A stretch of DNA of 64,000 nucleotides from Bathymodiolus brooksi (lineage: Eukaryota; Mollusca; Bivalvia; Mytilida; Modiolidae), in assembly GCA_963680875.1 (NCBI GenBank), contig OY804579.1:30551804-30615803 (forward strand), read 5' to 3'. The notes under the pieces were generated by a model that saw only the letters and a list, made by a program, of their open reading frames with translations, had not been told where the DNA came from and ran no database searches. The translations under genes and the position numbers were made by a program. This document shows positions 1-10,611 of this stretch, in pieces. Every line of letters starts with the position of its first letter. The stretch's first letter is position 1.

Positions 1-1870
1 CAGTTTTTACGAAATAGTAGATTTCTTTGCGTGAACCCCTATTGAATATCTACTAGAAAGGTTAAAAAAACTTGTGAAGCCCTCTTTTAAATTATCGTGG
101 GAACCTTTAATTTTTCAGCAAAATATTTATCGAAGAAAGATTCCTCAACAATGTTACCGGAACTGACCGAATTTGTCCCGGCAACTAGAATGGGGATTGT
201 AAGAAAAGTGCTTTTAGGTCTTGAAAAGCGTGGAGGATGCAATTTTTCACTTCTTCTCAATGCTTTTGAATGGCGCTTACGCTTCAAAATTTGAAACTGT
301 GTGGGAACCTTGAGTTTTCATGGTACAGCTGTAATATTTTGAGATATTGTTCAAACCGGTGCATAGTTTGATTTTTTATCCCGGAAAATTGTCCGGCTCA
401 AGCTAACAGAAAGTTTCCCGTTCAACTATATGTTAAAATCCAAATTCTCTTTGAGCCGCCATTTTGAATATGCAAATGAGCAAATCACCTATCATTTCTG
501 GCTATGATCCCAAAATCTGACAGATGACCATCATTAACATGTTTCAATCACATGATCAAAACATCGTCGTACTTGTTGAAGGCATGCTTCACTCTATCCT
601 CCATTTTGTCTATCATGTGATCTTTTTTTTAATTTTTACCTCCGCAAAATAGTTCTCCAAGAAGTGTGGGGGGGAATCATTTTTAAGAGAGAATTGATTT
701 GAAATGAGTGATTTATTTTCATCTTTATTGATATTTACAATAATTAAAACAATCTTAAGTACATTTTTTTACTGTTTCTAAATTTTACAAAAATCTTGTA
801 AAATGAGCGTTGACAGAGGTGTAGTGGAGCTTAGCGGAAACGACAACTCTGGATAGAGAATGATAAAGATTATCTGCGCTTTGTAGCATAAACTTAAGGA
901 TTTATCTCCCTTATCATGTTTACCAAACTACAAATTGTGTATTTCCAATGGAGGGACAAAATGAAAAACTGCATGTATATAAACAGAAAAAGAGTTACTG
1001 ATTGACAAAGAGAGACATATACAAATAGATCTACACAATACAAAATAAAATAAACATAGATATTAGTGGTGTCCATAGTTGAAAAACAAGATGTCACCTG
1101 TATGCCATGTGATTAAGCTACAAACTATCTTTTTTCAATTTACCATCGCGATGTATCATTTTTACAGCTATTAAAAAATAAATTGGTGGACTATTTATGG
1201 TAGAATTTAATATTTATTTGATGTTCAAACTATGCAAATCATTCTTCAACTTAATAAGATCACATCTGATAATGGAAATTCATTTGTTCCAAGTCCAAAT
1301 TCAAATTTCATGAAAAAACGTATTTGTATTGTATTATACTTATTGTATATATATTTATTATTAATCACACTTTTATTATTGCTTACCGTGTTACCTTCTT
1401 GAAATAAAGAAATTAACTCATTTACTTACTTATTGACACTATCTTCTGAATTCAAGAAATAAATAAAATTATGTTCCATATTTAATATTGAAAGTTGGGA
1501 ACTTTATTTATTACAATATTAAAAAGAACTGGTAGCCATTAGATTCATTTTTTTTTAATACTAATAAAAAGGTAAATTACATCTTCTCTAGATTTTCAAA
1601 GACCAATTCGAAACTGAAACTATTTGCACACTCTTATTTGGATTTTGTAAAAATAGAACTCTAGATTATAAATTTCCAACAGAATGTGGAATATGGCAAA
1701 ATATTTTTTTTTTATATACATGTACTCACAAAGTCCCTTTTTATGGGTCTTCCGACGGATTGTGAAAGCGCGAAAAGTTGACGTTGCACAATGTAATTGC
1801 ATGTTGTATTGTTACGTTATCTATTGTCATTTATATAGACAATATGCATTCGCTGAGAAACAGATCAGAA
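1..1870. other. AT-rich intergenic sequence, no gene recognised
   Basis: No open frame longer than about 80 codons and no recognisable protein family on either strand. The stretch holds homopolymer runs and AT-rich simple sequence, for example around 1,320-1,400. Short open frames here look like chance. I see no RNA gene. Confidence 0.6.
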
Positions 1871-1876
1871 ATGCTC

Positions 1877-2250
1877 ACCAAAGACTCTCATCGGTAGTGC
1901 AATCGTTAGCGTGCTCCCATCGAGTGCGTTAGATCGTGGGTTCGAGTCCCGATCAGGTCAAGCCAAACATTATCAACTGGTATTTGTTGCTTATAATGCA
2001 AAGCACGCAGAATTAAGGAGAAATAGCAAAGACTGGTTGGCTCCGAATCAGGATAATGTGTCTGAGTGTAGCGACATGTATATCCGCAGACTGTTGTTTC
2101 AGTTAGCTAATACTATAAAAAAAATACTAAGCGTGATGGTCTAGAAAAAAGCGGACATCATCATCATCTCATTGTAAATTAACTTGTTCTCGCCATGATA
2201 TAGCTATAAAATTGCTGAGTTAAACAATAATCGCTCACTCACTCACTAAA
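1877..2250 (+). mobile_element. tRNA-derived SINE, mollusc type
   Basis: The head is tRNA-like: a degenerate A-box region (tctcatcggtagtgc) is followed by a good RNA polymerase III B box, GGTTCGAGTCC, at 1,939-1,949. A central block around 2,030-2,075 (gactggttggctccg, then ataatgtgtctgagtg) matches from memory the conserved body of SINEs widespread in molluscs. The 3' part (actataaa, then ttgctgagttaaac) ends in a CACTCACTCACT repeat at 2,235-2,247, the usual tail of these SINEs. The acceptor stem does not pair, so this is not a working tRNA gene. The exact SINE family name is not assigned. Confidence 0.75.
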
Positions 2251-2254
2251 GCTG

Positions 2255-2832
2255 TTACATACAGTTTTTATATTTCGATTTTGAGCTACCTGATGAAGGT
2301 TATTCCAGAAACGTTCATGTGCACTAAATTTGATATCTACGTTTTTATTACCTCTTTTGAGCAATATAGCTATCAGAATGTTTTCTTTGAATACAAGATA
2401 CACTCTATGTATCTCTATTCTTTATCAATAAATGTTTAGAGGTTCGTGTTTGCATTGAATCGGGGCCTTGATGGAAGAGAGGTTTAACGAGCTGTCTACA
2501 CCTCATTTATCTTTCACTGCACTGGTCATCACTTGGATGATGTACTCAGCCTTTACGAATGTAGATTGCCAGACGCTGGTACAACATATGAAAATGTCTG
2601 CAATGTCATTGAATATTGCTCAAGTAAATATTTTGCATCATGGTGGTATGTTTTGTAAGTACAGATAGTTTAATCACACATACTTGTCAATTTGATAATT
2701 AAATAACAGCCAACATGATAATATCTCACACACAAAATATCTTAACACATGTTATTTCTTAAAGATTTTATTGGAAAACTCAGACCGGTATGGTGGAACA
2801 TTAGCATGCATATAATACAATACAATATATAG
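2255..2832. other. Intergenic, nothing recognised
   Basis: AT-rich sequence with no convincing coding frame. An open frame at 2,468-2,668 has no recognisable family or splice context. Confidence 0.5.
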
Positions 2833-3224
2833 ACTAGAGGCTCAGTGGGCTGAGCCTGTGTCGCTCACCTTTCATTCTGCTTTGAGGAAACTTAATACAG
2901 AACCTTCCATAGGTGTTTCCAACCAAATTTCGATTCATTTGGCAAAGCAGTTTCAGAGAAGAAGATTTCTAGAAATCGACCAATCTGAAACAAGAATTGC
3001 CTATGGTGGCCACGTTTGTTAATGGATCAAAACGAAATGAGCACACTCTATAGAGAACCTTCCATAGATGCTAACTACCACGTTTCGGTCCATTTGGCCA
3101 AGCTGTTTCAGAGTAGAAGATTTTTTGAAATCGACCGATCAGAAACAAGAATTGTCTGTGGCGGCCATGTTTGTTAAGGGATCGGGACTAAATGAGCAAT
3201 CTTTATAGAGGGCCTTCCATAGAT
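2833..3224. repeat. Mollusc dispersed repeat with end palindrome and 155-bp internal duplication
   Basis: The left end is a short palindrome (AGGCTCAG, tggg, CTGAGCCT), followed within a few bases by CGCTCACC. The body repeats about every 155 bp: gaaccttcc at about 2,900, at 3,055 and a diverged copy at about 3,210. Each unit carries 'catttggc(a/c)aagc(a/t)gtttcagag(a/t)agaagat' and 'aaatcgacc(a/g)atc'. This architecture is familiar from bivalve non-coding DNA. The repeat has no coding capacity and is probably part of a non-autonomous DNA element whose right end I cannot place. Confidence 0.55.
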
Positions 3225-3942
3225 GAAACCTGTGTCATACATTCAACAGATGTAAGGTAGCTTATTTTCATGGAAAACGTTATGACTCCTATCCCATGCA
3301 ATGAAGGAATGTCGGGTAGCTAATTTGCATGGGCAAGCTTCTGATGCTTATGCTTATGTTTGAGTGGTGGAAGGTAGTTTATTTTCATGGATAACGCTTT
3401 GAAACCTGTGTTATGCATTGAACAGATATAAGGTAGCTTATTTTCATGGAAAACGTCATGACTCCTATCCCATGCAATGATGGGATGTGAGGTAGCTAAT
3501 TTTCATGGGCAAGGTTCTGATGCTTATGCTTATTTTTGAATGGTGCAAAGTAGTTTATTTTCATGGATAGCACTTTGAAACCTGTGTCATACATTAAACA
3601 GATGCAAGGTAGCTTATTTTCATGGAAAACGTCGGGACTCCTATCTCATGCAATGAAGGAATGTGAGGTAGCTAATTATCATGGGCAAGCTTCTGATGCT
3701 TTTGCTTATGTTTGAATGGTGCAAAGTAGTTTATTTTCACGGATAACACTTTGAAACCTGTTTCATACATTGAACAGATGTAAGGTAGCTTATTGTCATG
3801 GAAAACTTCATGACTCCTATTCCATGCAATGAAGAAAGGTCAGGTAGCTTATTTTCATGGACCATGAAATGAAGGAATGTGAGGTAGCTAATTTTCATGG
3901 ACAAGCTTCTGATGCTTATGCTTATGTTTGAATGGTGCAAGG
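3225..3942. repeat. 176-bp tandem repeat, about four copies
   Basis: The anchor gaaacctgtgt recurs at 3,225, 3,401, 3,577 and 3,753, an exact 176-bp period. Inside each unit 'ggtagctaattttcatgg' and 'ggtagtttattttcatgg' are themselves partly repeated, so the unit is built from shorter related blocks. The last copy has an insertion of roughly 37 bp made of the same blocks and breaks off at about 3,942. Bivalve Pearl/Helentron-like elements have core repeats of similar length, but I see no diagnostic ends. Confidence 0.8.
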
Positions 3943-4251
3943 TCACAGTATAGGAATCTGTGCGCCTGAAATCTCTTATTGACGTGCTCAACTGTAAACT
4001 GCATTACGGTTTCGGTGGAATTCGACATCTCACGCTTTCACGGCAGGTAAGTTTTTCTATGTTTTCATTAAATTCTAATAACACGTACGTCCAAAAACTT
4101 GACAGAATGCGTATGATTGATTGATGCAATGTATTAGCCCTATAGCGTCATATTTATCATTTTAGCAGGTTCTTTTGAACAAGGATAAAATAAGATTGTC
4201 CCGTTTGACCCTTTATCCTTGAATAATATTCCCGATACTTGTGTTGGTAAT
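3943..4251. other. Intergenic spacer, nothing recognised
   Basis: Unique-looking sequence between the 176-bp array and the foldback-like element. No coding signal. Confidence 0.4.
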
Positions 4252-4305
4252 GTCAATTACGGAAGCGTATTAGGGACACATTGACACTTTTTTATTTTTA
4301 TTTTT

Positions 4306-4534
4306 CACACTTTAATCTGTAAAATTCACACTTTAATCTGTAAATTTTACACTTTAATCTGTAAAATTTACACTTTAATCTGTAAAATTTACACTTTAAT
4401 CTGTAAAATTCACACTTTAATATGTAAATTTTACACTTTAATCTGTAAAATTTACACTTTAATCTGTAAAATTTACACTTTAATCTGTAAATTTTACACT
4501 TTAATCTGTAAAATTTACACTTTAATCTGTAAAA
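4306..4534. repeat. Left 21-bp subterminal array of the foldback-like element
   Basis: About 11 copies of a 21-bp unit centred on ACACTTTAATCTGTAAA. It is the reverse complement of the array at 6,893-7,141. The linker alternates between AATT-type and TTTT-type endings. Confidence 0.9.
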
Positions 4535-4551
4535 TGGTAACCTGGGGACTG

Positions 4552-4646
4552 TTTTACTAAAGGACTTACGACTTATGATCGGTCGTAATTTGCATAGAAT
4601 GATAGGGAGTTACAACCGAACTTAGGACTTACGACCTTTAGTAAAA
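4552..4646. mobile_element. Small inverted-repeat (MITE-like) insertion
   Basis: TTTTACTAAAGG at 4,552 is mirrored by CCTTTAGTAAAA ending at 4,646. 'ggacttacgac' lies just inside on both sides, in the same orientation. At 95 bp it is too short for coding, and no clear target duplication is visible. It sits inside the foldback-like element. Confidence 0.45.
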
Positions 4647-4996
4647 TGGGGCACAAACCTGGCAGGAATGGTGTACGGGAGGACCTCTACAAACGATCCA
4701 TTTTTGGTTCTATTTGATGGAACAAGATGGCCACCAGAGTCAATCTTAGTTTCTGATTGGCCAATTTTCAAAATTTAACTTATCTGAAACTAGGCTCCAA
4801 TGCTTTGAAACTTAATAGGATTTTTAGCAACAGTGGTTTCTCTAAGCTGTCAACTTTTAGAGTTGTTCAGAAGGCTCCTGTTGCAGCTGTGATCATTCAA
4901 AGGTGTCATTGAAACCATGTGGGAAAACTCTTATTTCATAAAATCTCTACAATTTTGTTTGTTGCTGTTCCACTAATATTCATATACATCCCGGTT

Positions 4997-5421
4997 AGCG
5001 ATTCAGGCTCCCAGGAGCCTCTTGTTAACAACTCAGTTATTATGACTTACAGCCTTGAGCAAGTCATCCTTTTCTGTATCATATGCATAACACCATGATA
5101 TGACCGTTCAGTTACAATGCTACGTACGGAAGCATGTTAGTACCATAGGTAGTTTTATTTTTAACTTGTTATAACAACTTAACTAACTTGTTATAACAAC
5201 TTAGCTAACTTGTTATAGCAACTTAGCTAACTTGTTATAGCAACTTAGCTAACTTATTATAACAACTTAGCTAACTTGTTATTATAACTTGGCTAACTTG
5301 TTATAACAACTTAATATCTTGTTATAACAACTTTTTAAAATAACTTTTTATAACAACTTAGTTAACTTCATTTTATAAGGTCTTGAATTCTAACAAGAGT
5401 CTCCTAGGAGCCTGAATCGCT
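4997..5421. mobile_element. Nested inverted-repeat element carrying a 22-bp array
   Basis: A terminal inverted repeat of about 30 bp runs from AGCGATTCAGGCTCC at 4,997 to its inverted partner ending at 5,421. Each end contains its own hairpin, GGCTCC(C/T)AGGAGCC. Directly outside the right end is the mollusc-typical CTCACCTGGCT. The interior contains the 22-bp array at 5,163-5,372. No coding frame. It is probably a second foldback-like element nested in the larger one. Confidence 0.6.
5163..5372. repeat. 22-bp tandem array of a palindromic unit
   Basis: About nine copies of a 22-bp unit. Most copies contain the perfect palindrome TTGTTATAACAA (variant with GTTATAGCAA), followed by CTTAGCTAA. 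The array decays toward 5,372. Confidence 0.85.
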
Positions 5422-5529
5422 CACCTGGCTTGATATTGAAAATAGCCATGTCTGCTATGATGACAAGAATATTATATAAGCAATGAAAGAACCTTAGTGA
5501 ACACGCTCATATACCACACGCACCCACAC

Positions 5530-6590
5530 ATTGGACACTCAAAAGGGACAACAGTTCAATGGAGCATAACTCCTGGAAAAATCAAGATATTAGAATGTCC
5601 AGTCAATATGCACATTTACATATTATGTCCTTACCAGCTACCAAGTTTCATAAAATTATGTTATGTAGTTTCAGAGAAGTAGCGTTCACCAACTGTTTCG
5701 GTAGTTTATATTGCGAAATTTATAAGTTCGAAGGGGCATAATCCAGAAAAAAATGAAACTGCACGCGTTGTCGTGCTGTGATACCCCCACTCGCTCTACA
5801 TAAGTTGATGTGTAGTAGAGTATTAGATTATAGTGGGACTTAACGTGGTGGAGAGGCATAAAGGAGTGTACAGAGTGTTGGAATCAAGAGATGTGTATCC
5901 TCCCAGGGCAGTTGGCTAGTAAACGTTTGGAATAATGAAATTTAATGTATTACAGATTATTAGATATAAATATTATACATAGCTAATTAAGGAAATAATT
6001 TATAGCAGCAGCTCGTAAGGGAACACGAAAAGGGCTATAACTCTCGCAAAAATCAACCATCCGTGAAATTGGTATAATATGCGCATGCTCATATCATGGC
6101 CAATCAAGATACCAAATATGAATAAAATGCGACAAAAGACAAATGACTAGTTTACATATTATGTCCATAATAACTACCAAGTTCCATGAAATTCTGTTCA
6201 GTAATTTCAGAAGTAGTGCTCACAAACTGAGTAGTAAATATTTTGAAATTTCTAAGTTCAAAGGGGCATAACTCCTAGGAAAATAATCGGATAAGAATTT
6301 CCTATCGCTATGCACATCTACATATTATGTCCATAATAACTACCAAGTTTCAAGATATTCCGTTCAGTAGTTTCAGAGAAGAAGCGATCACAAGCTGTTT
6401 CAGTAGTATATATTTCGAATTTTCTAAGTTCAAAGGGGCATAACTCCTAGAAAAATAACCGGATCAAAATTTCCTGTCGATACGCATATCTTCATGTCAT
6501 GTCTTTAAAAACTACCATGTTTCAAGAAATTCCGTTCAATAGTTTTAGAGGAGAATCGCTCACAAAAACATTACCGACGGACTCTCGGAC
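5530..6590 (+). repeat. About 172-bp diverged tandem repeat, mollusc 'aaaggggcataactc' type
   Basis: The block ttcaaaggggcataactcc recurs at 6,257 and 6,429 (period 172). Diverged copies lie at 5,550, 5,727 and about 6,028. Each copy is followed by 'aaaataa', 'tcctatcg...tatgcac' and 'aactaccaagtttc...aaattccgttcagtagttt'. Units differ by many substitutions, so the array is old. The region has no credible coding frame. The stretch at 5,757-5,990 between copies is unassigned. Confidence 0.65.
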
Positions 6591-6603
6591 TGGTCAGAAA
6601 CAT

Positions 6604-6636
6604 TATACCCTCCGCAACTTCGTTGCGTGGGGTATA
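6604..6636. repeat. Imperfect hairpin, possible element end
   Basis: TATACCCTCCGCAA pairs with TTGCGTGGGGTATA around a short CTTCG loop, with one mismatch. Hairpins of this form are common at the ends of bivalve repeats. Confidence 0.5.
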
Positions 6637-6687
6637 TGAATTTCAACATACGAGCAATCTGACACATTTGAGCTTGACACTCTTTTT

Positions 6688-6890
6688 AGCTCACCTGGCT
6701 GTAGCCAGGGTGATATTTTGCCATCGCTTTGCGTCCGTCGTCCGTCCGTCCATCCGTCCGTCGTAAACTTTTCATTCAAAGATCTTCTCCTCTGAAACTA
6801 CTGGGCCAATTAAAACCAAACTTGGTCACAGTGGTCCTTAGGTGGTCCCCTTTCAAAATTGTGTCCGGCAGGTCCGGGTCCAATCCAAGA
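6688..6890 (+). repeat. Mollusc dispersed repeat, GCTCACCTGG type
   Basis: Starts with the palindrome CACCTGGCT, gt, AGCCAGGGTG (from 6,690). A (CGTC)n-like stretch (6,731-6,765) follows, then the family's typical 'cttctcctctgaaactactgggccaatt', here split by small changes. This order is familiar from many bivalve sequences. It is non-coding and lies just inside the right inverted repeat of the foldback-like element. Confidence 0.65.
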
Positions 6891-6892
6891 TT

Positions 6893-7141
6893 TACAGATT
6901 AAAGTGTGAATTTTATAGATTAAAGTGTAAATTTTATAGATTAAAGTGTAAATTTTACAGATTAAAGTGTAAATTTTACAGATTAAAGTGTAAAATTTAC
7001 AGATTAAAGTGTAAATTTTACAGATTAAAGTGTAAATTTTACAGATTAAAGTGTAAAATTTACAGATTAAAGTGTAAATTTTACAGATTAAAGTGTAAAA
7101 TTTACAGATTAAAGTGTGAATGTTACAGATTAAAGTGTGAA
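6893..7141. repeat. Right 21-bp subterminal array of the foldback-like element
   Basis: About 12 copies of a 21-bp unit centred on ACAGATTAAAGTGTAAA, inverted relative to 4,306-4,534. Because 21 is a multiple of three it gives an apparent 101-codon open frame that is not a gene. Confidence 0.9.
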
Positions 7142-7194
7142 AAATAAAAAATAAAAAAGTGTCAATGTGGCCCTAATACTCTTCCGTAGTCAAT

Positions 7195-8520
7195 AGATAT
7201 GAACACAGTTTATGCAAAATTACAGATATGAATACCTCAGCATTGCCAAATAAATAGACATTTTAAAATATATTCAATGTAAGCTGTTTGAGGTCGTCCA
7301 ATTTGACAACTGTAAGTCTGTTTACAGTGTCGTCTGAAGACTGTTTGACGTGCCAAAAGGTACTGTTTAGAAGTATTTGGTGCTTTATTCATACTTTTAT
7401 AATGCACCAATGAAGGCAATGAATAATATAGCAAATTCTTTTAAGATCGTCGAATATAAGTAACGCTACCTGGCATTGAATTATATATTAAATGCTCAGT
7501 AAATTGCAAAAGAAGTCAAATAGCTGGATCATGTTGGCTTTGGGTAATCTTGCTAAAAAGCAGAAATTCAAACTTTAAAGCATTAACAATGACATAGATT
7601 ATGCTACAGCAGTTTCAGATGTCGTATAACTGCTAATTTCCATTTACAGCAAATACCAAGCAGGCATTGCATCCTTGTGCCATAGTAACGTGATGAATCT
7701 AAGAATTCCGCCTAAACCGGCGATAAAGGGCATCTTGAAACTGAAATTGGTTCGAGCGTATGCTTCATGTTAAAGTCTTGCTTTAAGCTTAAAATGAAGT
7801 CGTTTCTTTTCATTAATTTTATTAAAAATAGTTCATTCCCTTACCTGAATTTATCTCATTTATTTTCCACCTAATGCAGCTGTAATGAGTAGACCATTTG
7901 AATTTCGAGGAAGGGAGTTAGCTTAGGAGATCTACAGAGATCAAATTATCTTTTTAAGATAATCATATTTATTTGAAAAATCAACAGAACCCCCCTCCCC
8001 TGGAAACAAAATCAATGATGGTTTCCGTATCCAAAGAATTAATGTCTTGGTAGTTTACGAAATGCCAGTTTTGTCTACATTATGGTAAACTGGGGGTTGA
8101 TATTTACTGCCGATGTTTAATTTCTCTTCAGTTTTCCAATTTAAGTCGATGTAATTAGTCATGCGCCTCATATAAAGAGAAATTATTTCCCATGTAGTTA
8201 AACAATGAATTATTAAAAATCAAAGTAACCATGTATACAACGACTTTTTTGACTACAAGATCTATCCTACCGTTTCCACAGAATGGAACCTGAGCAATTT
8301 TTAACTCACCTTTCTTTGAATTAAAGCAAACGCGATCTTTCTCTATTACTCATTATAATGCAATGTTGTTGGTAACGTCGATTTTGATTGGATGTCGTCT
8401 AAATTTTCATGGCATCAATTCCACGGTTGATGTCATCGGAGAAACGACGCAAGCGCAGACGTAAACTGAAAGATTTAAAGCTTCTCATTTAACTGCGTTT
8501 TCTTCTAAATACATTATAAT
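7195..8520. other. Intergenic, nothing recognised
   Basis: AT-rich sequence without a convincing exon, RNA gene or repeat. Short open frames on both strands lack family features or splice sites I can defend. Confidence 0.5.
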
Positions 8521-8666
8521 GGAGATAACAGTATTGTTTTTGAAGCTTTGATGGTCACAAATACCCGTTTACTTGCTCCGCTTACGCGTCGCCAGCAAAC
8601 TCAATTTGCGGTTATCAAATCTACAATTAATGCCGGCAAATCTTCAAATACAATACTGTTATCTCC
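8521..8666. mobile_element. 146-bp MITE-like inverted-repeat element
   Basis: The ends GGAGATAACAGTATTG (8,521) and CAATACTGTTATCTCC (to 8,666) are perfect 16-bp inverted repeats. Pairing continues imperfectly to about 30 bp (ttgaagctttg against caaatcttcaa). The centre is unique and there is no obvious target duplication. Confidence 0.65.
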
Positions 8667-9128
8667 TAAGTGTTACTAATTCCATTATCAACCCTTCCAC
8701 GCTCTTTTACGAGAGAAAATAATGGTTTAATTTATACTAGCAATAAAGTTTGGTATGGTTGATACAGAACAACACTTTGACACTGTGTATGATAAACATA
8801 ATATGACATGGCTATGTTTCTCAATGAGGTGGTTGAATATGTCTTTGAATAAATCGAATTTTTCATTGCAATAATAGCTCTCCATTTTCCTACAAAAGAC
8901 AAAATATGCCATTAAAAATCAATCTTATATGCATATGGCATCATCATCTAGTACACTGTTGTAAGAGTAGTAAAGCATAAATGTTAGTTGATTGTTAATA
9001 AATACAAATTTAGCATATCAATCAGGTTACAGACCGTTTTCAAACTGACGTTAAACAGACTAACACAGCTACAGCAAACAGCCGACAGCACACTCATTTT
9101 TTCAATCCAATTTTTTAGTAGGAAAGAT
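8667..9128. other. Intergenic, nothing recognised
   Basis: No exon, repeat or RNA gene that I can support. A 61-codon minus-strand open frame at 8,727-8,912 looks like chance. Confidence 0.4.
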
Positions 9129-9302
9129 TAATAGGTTCTTACATACGTTCTTGGGAAAGACCGGGTGATCTTCCACTCGTGATATAAATTGTATGTCTTT
9201 TCGCGAGTGGAGCGCAGCGAAACGAGCGAGAAGACAACAATTTCTATCACGAGTGGAAGATCACCCGGGCTTTCCCAGCAACGCATGTAAGTACCTATTT
9301 CT
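9129..9302. mobile_element. Near-perfect hairpin element, about 170 bp
   Basis: The two halves are inverted copies over about 75 bp, including the perfect core GGGTGATCTTCCACTCGTGA and its partner (9,163 and 9,247 regions). The small centre is gagtggagcgcagcgaaacg. The well-preserved stem suggests a recent MITE or snapback insertion. It has no coding capacity. Its transcript would fold into a long hairpin. Confidence 0.7.
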
Positions 9303-9775
9303 TACGTAAACCAACAACTTTCACTATCGCGAACTCCTAGAGACGCCCGCCATTGATCAGTAACTAATTTGCATACATTATCAGATCAATATCATTGAGC
9401 GTTATGAAATACACATCACATAAAATTAATTTTTGTGACACCGACTAATAAACTAAGTAGCTTTCTACTGATATTTAAGCTTTTCTCACTAATATTTTAT
9501 TGAAAGTACAGTATTTTACTACATGAAATATGACGTGACACATATCTTGACGTCATTGAAGAATGACGTCAAAGGTACGGAAAAGGACATCTAGAAATAC
9601 GAATAATGAAAATAAAAGACACAAATATATATTTAATACGGTTGGAATCTGTATTTGAAAAAAAAAACCAATGGTTAAATCCGTAATATATCTGTTAATC
9701 AGCTAATATGAGACAGGTAACCTGTTTGAAGGACGAAGTCCTAAAATTTCAATAATACGATGATCCGTACACGTT
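9303..9775. other. Intergenic, nothing recognised
   Basis: No defensible exon. A short palindrome, AGGACGAAGTCCT, lies at about 9,740; a related one, AAGGACTTCGTCCTT, lies at about 10,973-10,987. Confidence 0.4.
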
Positions 9776-10611
9776 AGCCTCACCGCCACCGGACGCAATT
9801 ACGAACAATTTCGATGATATTGACCATGGCATTTGATAATAATTTATAAATTTGACCAGATTGATGAAGCTGATTGCATGTTCATATTTCAGATTAAACA
9901 TCAATATTCCTTTTGAATCATAGCCCATATATTATTCAATGCATTGTTACGGGTTTTAACTTGGAACGGATTTTCATGACCCCGTTCTAGTCACTCTGTG
10001 ACCTAGATCCGGACACAATTTCGAACGACATCATAATAACCTTTCTAGTGTAAATTATTTAATGACAACTGTTAAAATTGAATGAGCATTCATTCATTTA
10101 CGTTCACATATCTATTTGTATATAATACACATGACATAAAAACCTTTCCTTTATTCATTCCATAATGGCATAAATGTGTGCCAGTTTGCATTCGGAATTC
10201 CATGGACTCTTCAATGAATAAGGTACATCACGGATTTTGACATTTTGGGATAGATCAAGGTAAGGAAAATGTATTATATTGACTGTTTTTGTTTTAATTT
10301 CAATGTGTTCTACATATGCATAGAACCAGGAGATCATATTCTTTCCAATTACAGGCATAAGATAACAAAATATGCGAACCTCAATGAATTTTAGCGATAG
10401 ATTCCAAGTGCAATTGTCGATCGTTTTCTGTTTACAAATATGAAAACCCGTCGTCTGCAACATTCAACAACTGCGCATGAATAATTTTATCCCAAAACAC
10501 GAGTAATTTAGCGGGGTATCTATTTATAAAAGCAATTTTTTAATTCATGTTTTGAAGGAACAATTAGGGGACATACTTTTTATTTCGTCCGTAATTGCGT
10601 CCGGTGAGGCT
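9776..10611. mobile_element. 836-bp element with short terminal inverted repeats
   Basis: AGCCTCACC then CCGGACGCAATTACG at 9,776 is mirrored by CGTAATTGCGTCCGG then TGAGGCT ending at 10,611. The left copy has six extra bases inside. A diverged internal echo (tccggacacaatttcgaacg) lies near 10,010. The 102-codon minus-strand open frame at 10,155-10,463 has no recognisable family. Probably a non-autonomous DNA transposon; no clear target duplication. Confidence 0.5.

Larger units (their letters stand above)
4258..7188. mobile_element. Foldback-like non-autonomous DNA transposon, 2.93 kb, with 6-bp target duplication
   Basis: The two ends are inverted copies. The left begins TACGGAAG and continues GTATTAGGG, CACATTGACAC, a T-rich stretch and a 21-bp tandem array (4,306-4,534). 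The right is the reverse complement of the same order (array 6,893-7,141, ending CTTCCGTA at 7,188). GTCAAT flanks both sides directly (4,252-4,257 and 7,189-7,194), as expected for a 6-bp target site duplication. Long inverted ends built of short tandem repeats are the hallmark of Foldback elements. No transposase is visible inside. The interior instead holds nested repeats (4,552-4,646; 4,997-5,421; 5.5-6.9 kb), so it either grew by insertion or mobilised a block of repeats. Confidence 0.75.

Noticed and set aside
1877..1962. Functional tRNA gene
   Set aside because: The B box is good, but the acceptor and D arms do not pair and a SINE body and tail follow.
6842..7147. A 101-residue protein with YRLKCKF repeats
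   Set aside because: It lies entirely in the 21-bp inverted array of the foldback-like element.
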